From positions 1-19,648 of the forward strand of contig WJIM01000104.1 in the NCBI GenBank assembly GCA_014730285.1: a stretch of 19,648 nucleotides of DNA, given 5' to 3'. The translations under genes were made by a program, and so were the position numbers. Below are positions 1 to 6,779 of this stretch, piece after piece. Below the pieces are notes generated by a model. It was not told the origin of the DNA. It ran no database searches and saw only the letters and a list, made by a program, of their open reading frames with translations. The DNA comes from Candidatus Zixiibacteriota bacterium (lineage in GTDB: Bacteria > Zixibacteria > MSB-5A5 > JAABVY01). Positions within the stretch are counted from its first letter, which is position 1; every line of letters begins with the position of its first letter.

Positions 1-362
1 AGAAAGCCGAAGGGCAGGATATACTGGACACGGTCAGACATCAAAGTCCCGCCCTCGACTTCCTTAAATATGTGCGTATGATGCCAGAATGCGTAGGGAC
101 CTTTCAATTGAACATCCACAAATTTATGCGGCGGATCATATTCGGTAATCATGGTTGTCCACCTGACCGGTATGCCCTGCACTTTGACAGTATAATCGAT
201 CAATGTCCCCGCCTTCATCTCGATCGGAAGCGGGGTTATGATCTCGAAGCCGAGTGATGGCGGCGTTATCAAGGCCAGGTTTTCGGGCTTCTCGAAGAAT
301 TCGAAAACCTCCTTGATCGGCTTCTTTATCATTTGCTGCCTATCTAAAGAATGTAACTTCAT
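1..362 (-). CDS. SRPBCC-fold ligand-binding protein, 3'-truncated by the window edge
   Basis: The minus strand reads open from the ATG at 362-360 to base 1, giving about 120 residues with no stop. It begins MKLHSLDRQQMIKKPIKEV, then has an FFxxPENLxxITPPxxGFEI segment, a TMITEYDPPHKFVDVQLKGPY segment and an FWHHTHIF...MSDRVQYILPFG segment. These are the hallmarks of the SRPBCC ligand-binding family of the COG4276 type, usually about 150 residues, so only the C-terminal end is missing. A GGGGG ribosome-binding site lies 6 nt before the ATG. The family is a helix-grip fold that binds hydrophobic ligands; no reaction is known. It points the same way as the photolyase and CarH-like genes upstream, and from general knowledge this family often sits in light-response clusters. 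A hairpin region separates it from the photolyase, so whether it is cotranscribed is unclear. Confidence 0.85.
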   Translation of the reverse strand, partial: MKLHSLDRQQMIKKPIKEVFEFFEKPENLALITPPSLGFEIITPLPIEMKAGTLIDYTVKVQGIPVRWTTMITEYDPPHKFVDVQLKGPYAFWHHTHIFKEVEGGTLMSDRVQYILPFGF

Positions 363-396
363 ATTTAACCCCCAGTGTTTTTGTTCTCATCTGTTT

Positions 397-463
397 GGTG
401 GCCCATCCCCTTCAGGGGTGGGTTTCTAATGCCTTTCCTCCACATCTAAAGATGTGGGCCACC
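397..463. repeat. Composite intergenic palindrome: outer stem enclosing two hairpins
   Basis: An outer perfect 8-bp stem (GGTGGCCC at 397-404 with GGGCCACC at 456-463) encloses two hairpins: CCCATCCCC at 402-410 with GGGGTGGG at 415-422 (one bulged base), and a perfect 8-bp stem CCACATCT at 440-447 with AGATGTGG at 450-457. The outer and inner stems share a few bases at the edges, so they compete or stack as a three-way junction. There is no T-run on either side, so it is not a standard intrinsic terminator. It lies between the photolyase and SRPBCC genes and could be an mRNA-stabilising or processing element, or a dispersed repeat copy. Confidence 0.6.
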
Positions 464-479
464 CGAATCTTACCCAATC

Positions 480-521
480 GTCAAGCCATTCCGGCCGACA
501 AGTCGGCCCTCAGGGCTTGAC
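480..521. repeat. Two-tier intergenic palindrome (copy 1)
   Basis: An outer perfect 8-bp stem (GTCAAGCC at 480-487 with GGCTTGAC at 514-521), a 5 x 5 nt internal loop, an inner perfect 7-bp stem (GGCCGAC at 493-499 with GTCGGCC at 502-508) and a 2-nt loop. It starts 3 bases beyond the photolyase stop codon on the minus strand. No T-run follows, so termination would have to be Rho-assisted. The same layout recurs at 10417-10453 and 10497-10539. Confidence 0.7.
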
Positions 522-524
522 CTA

Positions 525-1883
525 CTACATCTTTTTCACTTTCTCTATATATGCATCAACATCGAATTTTTTCTTACACCCGTTATAACTCATGAACCTG
601 ATCTTGCCGAATATCTCGCGTTCGAACCAGGGACGGTCGTGAACCCCGCCGATGCTCCATGCGATTCCGGCGTAACCGTTGGGATCGCGCCCGTCAATCT
701 CATATTTATCGTTTAAGTAAATCGCAATATCCAGCGCCTGCTCCGGGGCCGGGGTCCATTCCAGAATCTTCTTGGCCCAGTACATGCGCATGTAGCCATG
801 CATCTTGCCCGCCTTAACCATCTCCATCTGCGCGGCGTTCCATAGCTCGTCATGAGTCTCGGCTTTCTCGAACTCTTCCGGGGAATACATATACTCCCGG
901 AAGTCGCCTTTGTGTTCATTCAGAGTCAAACGCGCCCAGTTCGGGAAACCGTCATAGTTGTCGTAATTGTAGTTGTAAAAACAGAAGTTGTCCGCCAGCT
1001 CGCGCCAGATTATGATTTCGTTGAAAAAGCTCTCCTGTGATTTAGAACCGGGAGAAGCTTTTAATGTTTCCAGAACGATACGCTGGGCGGAAATCTGCCC
1101 GAAATGTAAATAGGGCGAAAGGCCGGACTGAAAGTCCTCGGTTGGATCGTTGCGCTTTTCGGTATATTTCGTTAAGCGGTTGTTAATGAATTCCTCGAAT
1201 TGATCCATCCCGGCGCTATAGCCCGGCCGGATACCTTCCACCTCGCCCATGCTTTTATCTACCTTGAGTGATTTCCCGGCCGTCTCCCAATCGACTTTCG
1301 GAGAACTGCCATCCCATCCGAATTTGTGTTTTTTGAGATTGGGAAAATCGACCAGAAAATCATCAAGCTTTTCATCTACTTTTTTTCGGAATAAATGGGC
1401 GGCATATTCAGCCTTGTCCGAAACCTCCCAGGCCGGAATTATATTGTGTGCATCGACCTGGTGAAACGGTATATCGATCCGCTGGGCGATATCACCGTAC
1501 CATTTACGGTTAATCTTGAGCGGATTGAAATCTGTAACCAATGCGCCCGCATCATATTTTTCAAGAAATCTCGTAAGCTCCTTTTTCGGTTCTCCCAAAA
1601 GCAGGAAAAACGGGATATTCTTTTTCTGCAGGTCCTTTTCGACCTCTTTCAGCCCTCTTATCATAAAACCGTACTGGCGGATGGTGGCATCCAGATATTC
1701 CGGCACCAGACAAAATACCACCGCCAGCGGCGCTTTGTGCTCGTAAGCCAATTGTTGAGCGTAGAGCAGGGCCCAGTTGTCCATAACACGCTGATCACGG
1801 CTCATCCAGTAAATTACCGGGCCCTTTTTGTACTCTCGCTCCTTGAGAACACGGATTCTTCTGTCATCAATCGAAATCGGCAT
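525..1883 (-). CDS. phr: Class II CPD photolyase (deoxyribodipyrimidine photo-lyase)
   Basis: The 452-residue product should split UV-induced cyclobutane pyrimidine dimers using FADH- and blue light. The class II family is recognised by VIYWMSRDQRVMDNWAL near the N-terminus (antenna-binding Rossmann-like domain, about residues 20-180) and by the C-terminal FAD domain with KMHGYMRMYWAKKILEW, DGRDPNGYAGIAWSIGG and FGKIRFMSYNGCKKKFDV. Counted from the ATG, W348, W369 and W376 have the spacing of the class II electron-transfer tryptophans (W360, W381 and W388 in the Methanosarcina enzyme, from memory). The ATG at 1883-1881 overlaps the regulator's TGA by one base, so the genes are translationally coupled. 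An in-frame TTG lies three bases earlier at 1886 and is less likely. Length is normal and no key motif is missing. Confidence 0.96.
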   Translation of the reverse strand: MPISIDDRRIRVLKEREYKKGPVIYWMSRDQRVMDNWALLYAQQLAYEHKAPLAVVFCLVPEYLDATIRQYGFMIRGLKEVEKDLQKKNIPFFLLLGEPKKELTRFLEKYDAGALVTDFNPLKINRKWYGDIAQRIDIPFHQVDAHNIIPAWEVSDKAEYAAHLFRKKVDEKLDDFLVDFPNLKKHKFGWDGSSPKVDWETAGKSLKVDKSMGEVEGIRPGYSAGMDQFEEFINNRLTKYTEKRNDPTEDFQSGLSPYLHFGQISAQRIVLETLKASPGSKSQESFFNEIIIWRELADNFCFYNYNYDNYDGFPNWARLTLNEHKGDFREYMYSPEEFEKAETHDELWNAAQMEMVKAGKMHGYMRMYWAKKILEWTPAPEQALDIAIYLNDKYEIDGRDPNGYAGIAWSIGGVHDRPWFEREIFGKIRFMSYNGCKKKFDVDAYIEKVKKM

Positions 1884-2854
1884 CAATAACTTACCCCGTT
1901 TATTTCTTTCCTGATTCTTTCCAGATGTTTGTGCAGATCCGAAAGATTCTGCATTCTCTCAATGCCGAGATTCTCCAATGCTTCATTATAAGCGCCGGAG
2001 GATCGGCCGCCAACTAAAAGAACTATCTTATCGTCGAGAATCTGGCGCAGCTTGCGCAGTTCGGGAGCCAGACGCGGATCGTCGGGGGGATAGACTATGC
2101 TCAATGCCACCGCTTTAGCCCCCATGTTTTTGACCGCATTGGCAATCTCTTCTGCCGGAAGCTCAGCGCCCAGATAGACCGAGTTCCATCCCGCCGAGGA
2201 GGCTGAAACTGTCACCATTAAGGCTCCAAACTCATGAATCTGCCCTAGAGGAGTGGTAACGATAATTTTCGGGGCGGTTTCATTAACCTTAAGAGCGCCA
2301 ACCATATTGCCCAGAAATGAACGCACCACCGCGGAGGCCAGATGCTCATGGACCACACGCAGAGTGCCCTCGCGCCAGAGATCGCCGATTTTGTGCATCA
2401 ACGGCTCCAGCACTTTTTCCATCATCTCCGGCTGGGTCAGCTCGGAAGAGGCCTTGAGAAGAATTTTCTCGAGCCTTTCGGATTCCAGTTCGACGATCGC
2501 ATCCAGACATTCCTTAAGATAGAACTGCGGCTCATGTTCATGTTTGCCATCGCCGTTGCCATGACCGTCGCCGCTCGAAATCTCGTCATCTTTATTAATG
2601 TAGGCTGCGCTGGTTTCCACCAATTTATTTAGTTCTTCGTTGGGGAGACCGGCGATCTGACCGATACTTTCACCAGCTTCTGTTGCTTTGCGCAAAAGGA
2701 CCAGCCGATCGATTTCCTCATCTGTGTACATCCGTCTATTGGATTCAGTTCTCTCCGGAGTAACCGCGCCGTATCGTCTTTCCCATATTCTTATCACATG
2801 AGATGACAGACCCGTTCTCTTTTCCACGACCTTAATAGGATGTTTATGTTTCAT
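1883..2854 (-). CDS. carH: MerR-family B12-dependent photoreceptor regulator (CarH/LitR-like)
   Basis: The 323-residue protein has three parts. Residues 5-70 are a MerR winged helix (HVIRIWERRYGAVTPERT, typical of the CarA/CarH/LitR branch). Residues 110-190 are the helical cobalamin-cap domain, with W160 followed nine residues later by E170-H171, matching the W-x9-EH motif that contacts the adenosyl group in CarH. Residues 195-310 are a Rossmann B12-binding domain, with H207 in Q-x-H-x-x-G as the expected cobalt ligand (usually [DE]-x-H-x-x-G). A Gly/His/Glu-rich linker spans about 90-108. By family knowledge such proteins bind AdoCbl, repress as tetramers in the dark and release DNA in light. 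The ribosome-binding site is AAGGTG just before the ATG. It is directly coupled to the photolyase gene, its likely target. The symbol is given by analogy; CarA or LitR would be equally defensible. Confidence 0.88.
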   Translation of the reverse strand: MKHKHPIKVVEKRTGLSSHVIRIWERRYGAVTPERTESNRRMYTDEEIDRLVLLRKATEAGESIGQIAGLPNEELNKLVETSAAYINKDDEISSGDGHGNGDGKHEHEPQFYLKECLDAIVELESERLEKILLKASSELTQPEMMEKVLEPLMHKIGDLWREGTLRVVHEHLASAVVRSFLGNMVGALKVNETAPKIIVTTPLGQIHEFGALMVTVSASSAGWNSVYLGAELPAEEIANAVKNMGAKAVALSIVYPPDDPRLAPELRKLRQILDDKIVLLVGGRSSGAYNEALENLGIERMQNLSDLHKHLERIRKEINGVSY

Positions 2855-2983
2855 AGTTCACCTTACCAACTTTTGTTTCATAACCGTCTAACTATGACAA
2901 CACAATACTTCGACATTAAGTTCTATAAAACCTTAATTATTTGTATATATTTAAAAGTATGTGGCAGAATACAATAAATAAAT

Positions 2984-2992
2984 TGATATAAT
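2984..2992 (+). promoter_or_regulatory. Extended -10 promoter for the DUF378 gene
   Basis: TGATATAAT is a perfect extended -10 element (TG-n-TATAAT). No good -35 is seen at the usual spacing (bases around 2964-2970), which is tolerated for extended -10 promoters. Transcription would start near 2999 and give a leader of about 130 nt that contains the 11-bp direct repeats at 3011-3032. Confidence 0.4.
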
Positions 2993-3010
2993 TCGTTGCA
3001 GTAAAATGCA

Positions 3011-3032
3011 TTGTAGAAATATTGTATAAATA
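3011..3032. promoter_or_regulatory. Candidate CarH-type operator: two 11-bp direct repeats
   Basis: TTGTAGAAATA at 3011-3021 is followed directly by TTGTATAAATA at 3022-3032, identical at 10 of 11 bases. On the minus strand each contains an nTnTACAn match, which is the direct-repeat unit I recall for CarH operators; an 11-bp period puts the sites on one face of the helix. Two more matches in the same orientation lie at 2941-2948 and 3069-3076 in this AT-rich gap. Each repeat also contains TACAAT on the minus strand, which could act as a -10 for the regulator gene, so binding here could autoregulate it. Binding is inferred, not shown. Confidence 0.42.
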
Positions 3033-3129
3033 TTAGACAATGTTGGAACATTATTAAGACGATTACGGTTGTAGAAGGCGAAAGTTGAAATTAATGATTT
3101 TAGAGAACACAAATTAAAAGGAGAAAAAA

Positions 3130-3345
3130 ATGAAATCATTAGACGTAGTCGTAGCAGCATTACTGGTAATAGGTGGGCTTAACTGGGGTTTGGTTGGATT
3201 CTTTAACTTTGATCTGGTGGCCACAATCTTTGGGCCGATGAGCTTCCTGAGCCGTGCAGTTTATGTCATAGTAGGTATTTGTGCTCTGTATCAGGCCGCT
3301 CAGTGGAAAGCTATCCAGCGCCGCTGGCAGCCCGTTACCGCCTAA
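3130..3345 (+). CDS. DUF378 small inner-membrane protein
   Basis: A 71-residue protein with two predicted membrane helices (about residues 5-27 and 38-58) and the family signature LxxxGGLNWGLVGFFNFDLVATIFG. This is DUF378 (YuzA-like), whose function is unknown. Length fits the family. A strong AAAAGGAG ribosome-binding site precedes the ATG. The gene is divergent from the CarH-like regulator and shares its 275-bp upstream region, which carries the direct repeats, so light control is possible but unproven. It ends in a strong terminator and stands alone. Confidence 0.9.
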   Translation: MKSLDVVVAALLVIGGLNWGLVGFFNFDLVATIFGPMSFLSRAVYVIVGICALYQAAQWKAIQRRWQPVTA

Positions 3346-3460
3346 ATGGCCCGGATTTGATGAATGAAACAAACTGGTCTTTACCAAAAGGGTGATGCAT
3401 TAACTAAAAGGCGGGCGACGAAGAGACAGGTTATGCAACCAAGAGATTTTTAATCAGAAA

Positions 3461-3485
3461 AGCGCAGTTCAAACTGCGCTTTTTT
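3461..3485. terminator. Bidirectional intrinsic terminator between DUF378 and the TIG lipoprotein gene
   Basis: AGCGCAGT at 3461-3468 pairs with ACTGCGCT at 3473-3480 around a TCAA loop (a ninth pair is possible). A T-run follows on the plus strand and an A-run precedes it, so it can terminate both the DUF378 gene and the leftward lipoprotein gene, whose stop codon is at 3484-3486. Confidence 0.85.
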
Positions 3486-6400
3486 ATTTAGATAAATTAT
3501 AGGCGTAATTGCTGAATACTATCCTGATCTTCGGGGGATGAACCGCATTTTGCCAGTCAACATCGACAACTTCAATGTCATGGCCTTCAGACGGAGATGT
3601 GGGTGATGGGTCAGGCGGACCGTCATCATAATAGTACCAGTCTTTATAAATCAAAATCTCACTGATGTGATTTTCAACGTCCGGGCCGGTTAATTCATAG
3701 ATGACTTTTATTGTATCCCCGTGTTCATGATATTCATATTGAGATAAGGGCACATCAGTAAATTTAAATTCGTGATTCATAACTGTGATTTCATTCATCA
3801 TGGCTTCATCGATAAAATTATGGTATTGAGAGAAAGATTCCGCAACCGATAATCTGTCTTCACTCATCCATCCATTTGCAGCAAGACAATAACAATAAAT
3901 TAAGTCTTCACAAAAATATCCGAATTTAAATGTATCCGTGGCCCATGTGTTTTCCAATTTGTATTCAAATACATAAAATCTGTCAAAAAGCGTATCCGAA
4001 CGCTCAGGATTCATTTCCCATACAACAACGCCTTCAAAGCTTATTACAAAATATTTGGTCTGATCCAATAATTCTTGAATATCTGGCAGATCCTGAACCT
4101 CAAACTCAATTCCCGGGCTGACATAATCATAAATATGTATCCTTACCGGGCAGTCCTGCTCGATTTGGGGCACATAAACCCTGATCAGGCTGTCCGACCA
4201 ATCCGAAACCTCGGCCTCGATATCCCCGAAGGTCACATAGCTGTCACCCTCTACCGGCAAAAAACCGCTGCCATGGATTGAAATCAATCTTCCGGGAAGA
4301 CCGGTGTTGGGCGAGATTCTGTCTACATGAAAAACATCTATATCAGAAATCGGCAGTTCCAGATCCCCAAATTGCAGTGTGAGCTGGCCGCTTCTGGCGC
4401 CCTCGGGAGTAACTGCCGTTATCAGTGTGTCTGTCCAGGATTCTATTATGCCGTCAACTCCAATGGGAAAATAAACATGCTGATTAATCTCTCCAAAACC
4501 TCTGCCGTGAATATACACCGGATCGCCGGGCAGCACCCAGAAAGGGGTTATGGATTCGTATCGGGGAACATTAACATGCCGCGGATTGCTGTAATCGCCG
4601 TTTACGCTGACATACAAATCTCCGGACTGAGCACTCAGTGGAATTGTGGCGGTAATTCTTTCATCCGACCAGGTACGTGCGCCCAATTCTGTCGTATCCA
4701 GAAATAAGCCGCTGCTGCCCTGAGTGTTTCCAAAGCCGGTGCCGATAAGCTCGACCACATGCGCAGGCAAAACATAAGGGCTCTCCAGATCAGCAATCCC
4801 GAAGACCTCGACAGAGAGGATATCACTTCTGGAACCGGTCCAGTCGTTGAGCTGAATAAAGGCCTGGCCGGAAATCGCACTGTCGGGTACAAGCGCCTTA
4901 ACGAGTGTATCAGCCCATTCTTCGATTTCAGCCCCGACAAAACCGTTCCATCCGGCAAAATACACGATTTTGTCATCGCTGTAGGCCCCGAAATCCCTGC
5001 CGTGAAATTCCAGGGTATCATTATATTTGCCGCGCATGGGTGAAATCTCGTAAAGGCGCGCCATTGGAAGCAGCCTGAAATCGAATCCCCCGGTCCAATC
5101 CTCCGGGCCGAGTACCCGCACATAGCTGTCGGTTGGCCGGCCTGAAATCGGGACTTCGGCGATGATAAGCGTATCCGACCAGAATACTATACTATTTGCC
5201 GGGCTTCCACCGAATTCAAGAGTTGAGGATGTGCCGCCGAAACCGCCCCCGATTATTTCAACCGTATCCCCGAGTGTTGCCGAATCGGGAAATATGCCGG
5301 AGATGCCCAGAGTCGGATGAACCCGAAACAACATCTTGTTGCTTAAGGAATTGCCCACCCTCACGGCCACTGAGTCGGTCAGGGCTTCTTCGGGAACTCT
5401 TGTTTCGATTAATGTATCGCTCCAGGAGACAATTTCAGCCTCTGTATTTCCGAAGAATGCTCTTCCTCCCAATTCAGGCATCCCGAAGCCAAAACCCCTG
5501 ATTTCGACAATATCTTCCGGCTTGCCGGAGTAACGGCTGAGATTGTCAATATGCACCCGTTTCCAGATTATGAAATCATCCGGCCCGGCGTAATCGATTC
5601 TGGTTATAATATCATCATCGTAATCGTATTCGGCGTCGATTGAATTGCGCCATTCGGATAATGTTGTAGTTATCTCCTCTGAAGTATCGGTCAGTGCAGC
5701 ATAAATCCCGGAAGACCACTCCAGATTCTGATCTGCTTTCAACGGGCCGTCAACGCCCACACATGCCCCGGCATTCAATTCCGTATAGAACTTCTCGGTC
5801 CAGTTAGAATTGATTCCGTTCCTGAAACTGAAGCATACCAGAGGCGAGGAGTTCTCGAGATTGTTTTGGGCCGATATATATGAGGAACCGATGAAATAGA
5901 GATTGCCCCGGCCGGGAATATAAATCGGCGCCAGCCTGCCGTCCAAAAGCTCATCTTCGTAATCCCTATTGAGTCTCTCGGCCGATTCACTGGACATGAG
6001 ATACACTTCTTCATGCGATTCATCGTCCGGCCAAACGAAACCGTGGGAATATATATGAATTATTCCGAATCCCTCAAGATCGTTAAAATGGCTTATTGTA
6101 CATATATTGCCCAGCCGCTTGATAAATGTGCCATATCCTGCCCGCGCCAGGTCCGAGCCCATGCTCTCGATCAGGCTGTCGACAATCTCCCGGCGCTCGA
6201 GATAGATCGGGCAGAGCAGCAGAGCACGAAGACTGCCTGGACGGGTTTCCACGACTTTGGGTTCGGGAGCTGGTGACGCATTTGGGGGAGCATCCTCCGC
6301 AACTAAGGGGAGGCCGTCCAGAGCATCGATCATAATTCCTCCGCGCATGCCGGTTTTGAACTCGATTGCTATCCCCTGGCTGTGAACATAGGCGGTGTCG

Positions 6401-6633
6401 ACCAAATCCTCGGCCTCGAGCAGAAGCCTGCGGGTTGAATTCAATGCTGCGGTTGTATCGGTGACATCGAGCCAGTTGAGAAGACTCTGGGCGATCGAAT
6501 CCTGAAGGTCGAAGCAGGCCTGAATCGTTATCGGATGCACGAAATCATTCTCATCAGGCCCGGTCGTATCCTCGGAGCAGACAAGAAGCAAAAGTAGAAA
6601 AAACACTCCGCAAAAGACAAAGGCTTTTCGCAT
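3484..6633 (-). CDS. Large surface lipoprotein: probable clan CD peptidase-like domain plus six IPT/TIG domains
   Basis: The 1049-residue product starts with a signal peptide (MRKAFVFCGVFFLLLLLVC) whose Cys19, followed by SEDTTGPDE, suggests lipidation, although Val at -1 is atypical for a lipobox. Residues about 135-335 contain GFGIIHIYSHG (His197) and SSPLVCFSF (Cys267), then a GACVGVDGPL segment. This order of hydrophobic strand-His-Gly, strand-Cys and Gly-Ala-strand is that of caspase/gingipain/CHAT-like clan CD folds. Six IPT/TIG beta-sandwich units follow (about 362-440, 441-523, 524-611, 612-690, 691-768, 769-847), each with a GxGFG-like turn and a W[ST]DxxI strand. Residues 850-1049 form an unrecognised C-terminal domain with Cys908, Cys914 and Cys916. 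The likely role is a cell-surface or outer-membrane protein with proteolytic or adhesive function. The ribosome-binding site is CGGGGG before the ATG. Confidence 0.82.
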   Translation of the reverse strand: MRKAFVFCGVFFLLLLLVCSEDTTGPDENDFVHPITIQACFDLQDSIAQSLLNWLDVTDTTAALNSTRRLLLEAEDLVDTAYVHSQGIAIEFKTGMRGGIMIDALDGLPLVAEDAPPNASPAPEPKVVETRPGSLRALLLCPIYLERREIVDSLIESMGSDLARAGYGTFIKRLGNICTISHFNDLEGFGIIHIYSHGFVWPDDESHEEVYLMSSESAERLNRDYEDELLDGRLAPIYIPGRGNLYFIGSSYISAQNNLENSSPLVCFSFRNGINSNWTEKFYTELNAGACVGVDGPLKADQNLEWSSGIYAALTDTSEEITTTLSEWRNSIDAEYDYDDDIITRIDYAGPDDFIIWKRVHIDNLSRYSGKPEDIVEIRGFGFGMPELGGRAFFGNTEAEIVSWSDTLIETRVPEEALTDSVAVRVGNSLSNKMLFRVHPTLGISGIFPDSATLGDTVEIIGGGFGGTSSTLEFGGSPANSIVFWSDTLIIAEVPISGRPTDSYVRVLGPEDWTGGFDFRLLPMARLYEISPMRGKYNDTLEFHGRDFGAYSDDKIVYFAGWNGFVGAEIEEWADTLVKALVPDSAISGQAFIQLNDWTGSRSDILSVEVFGIADLESPYVLPAHVVELIGTGFGNTQGSSGLFLDTTELGARTWSDERITATIPLSAQSGDLYVSVNGDYSNPRHVNVPRYESITPFWVLPGDPVYIHGRGFGEINQHVYFPIGVDGIIESWTDTLITAVTPEGARSGQLTLQFGDLELPISDIDVFHVDRISPNTGLPGRLISIHGSGFLPVEGDSYVTFGDIEAEVSDWSDSLIRVYVPQIEQDCPVRIHIYDYVSPGIEFEVQDLPDIQELLDQTKYFVISFEGVVVWEMNPERSDTLFDRFYVFEYKLENTWATDTFKFGYFCEDLIYCYCLAANGWMSEDRLSVAESFSQYHNFIDEAMMNEITVMNHEFKFTDVPLSQYEYHEHGDTIKVIYELTGPDVENHISEILIYKDWYYYDDGPPDPSPTSPSEGHDIEVVDVDWQNAVHPPKIRIVFSNYAYNLSK

Positions 6634-6779
6634 AATTCCCCCGAGTTGAATATCTGCCTTTCAATGAACGGTTATTGCGATGGCTTAGTACGAATCATCG
6701 ATGCTGTATTTAATGTAACGCTCCCGCCCGATTTTGCAAGCATAAATTATAGACGGAGGAAAAGAGGAAATGTCAAATA

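Noticed and set aside
72..429. Two small plus-strand frames at the left edge
   Set aside because: They are shadows of the leftward SRPBCC gene and the palindromic region.
1395..1889. 164-codon plus-strand frame opposite the photolyase
   Set aside because: It lies wholly antisense to a well-recognised enzyme and has no family-like motif or ribosome-binding site.
2946..2974. Minus-strand promoter TTGTAT-N17-AATATA for the regulator
   Set aside because: Only 4 of 6 and 3 of 6 matches in sequence of high AT content; not better than chance.
4635..5123. 162-codon minus-strand frame inside the TIG lipoprotein gene
   Set aside because: It is an alternate frame of the same strand within the recognised TIG repeats, Arg/Pro/Ser-rich as expected of a frame-shifted read.
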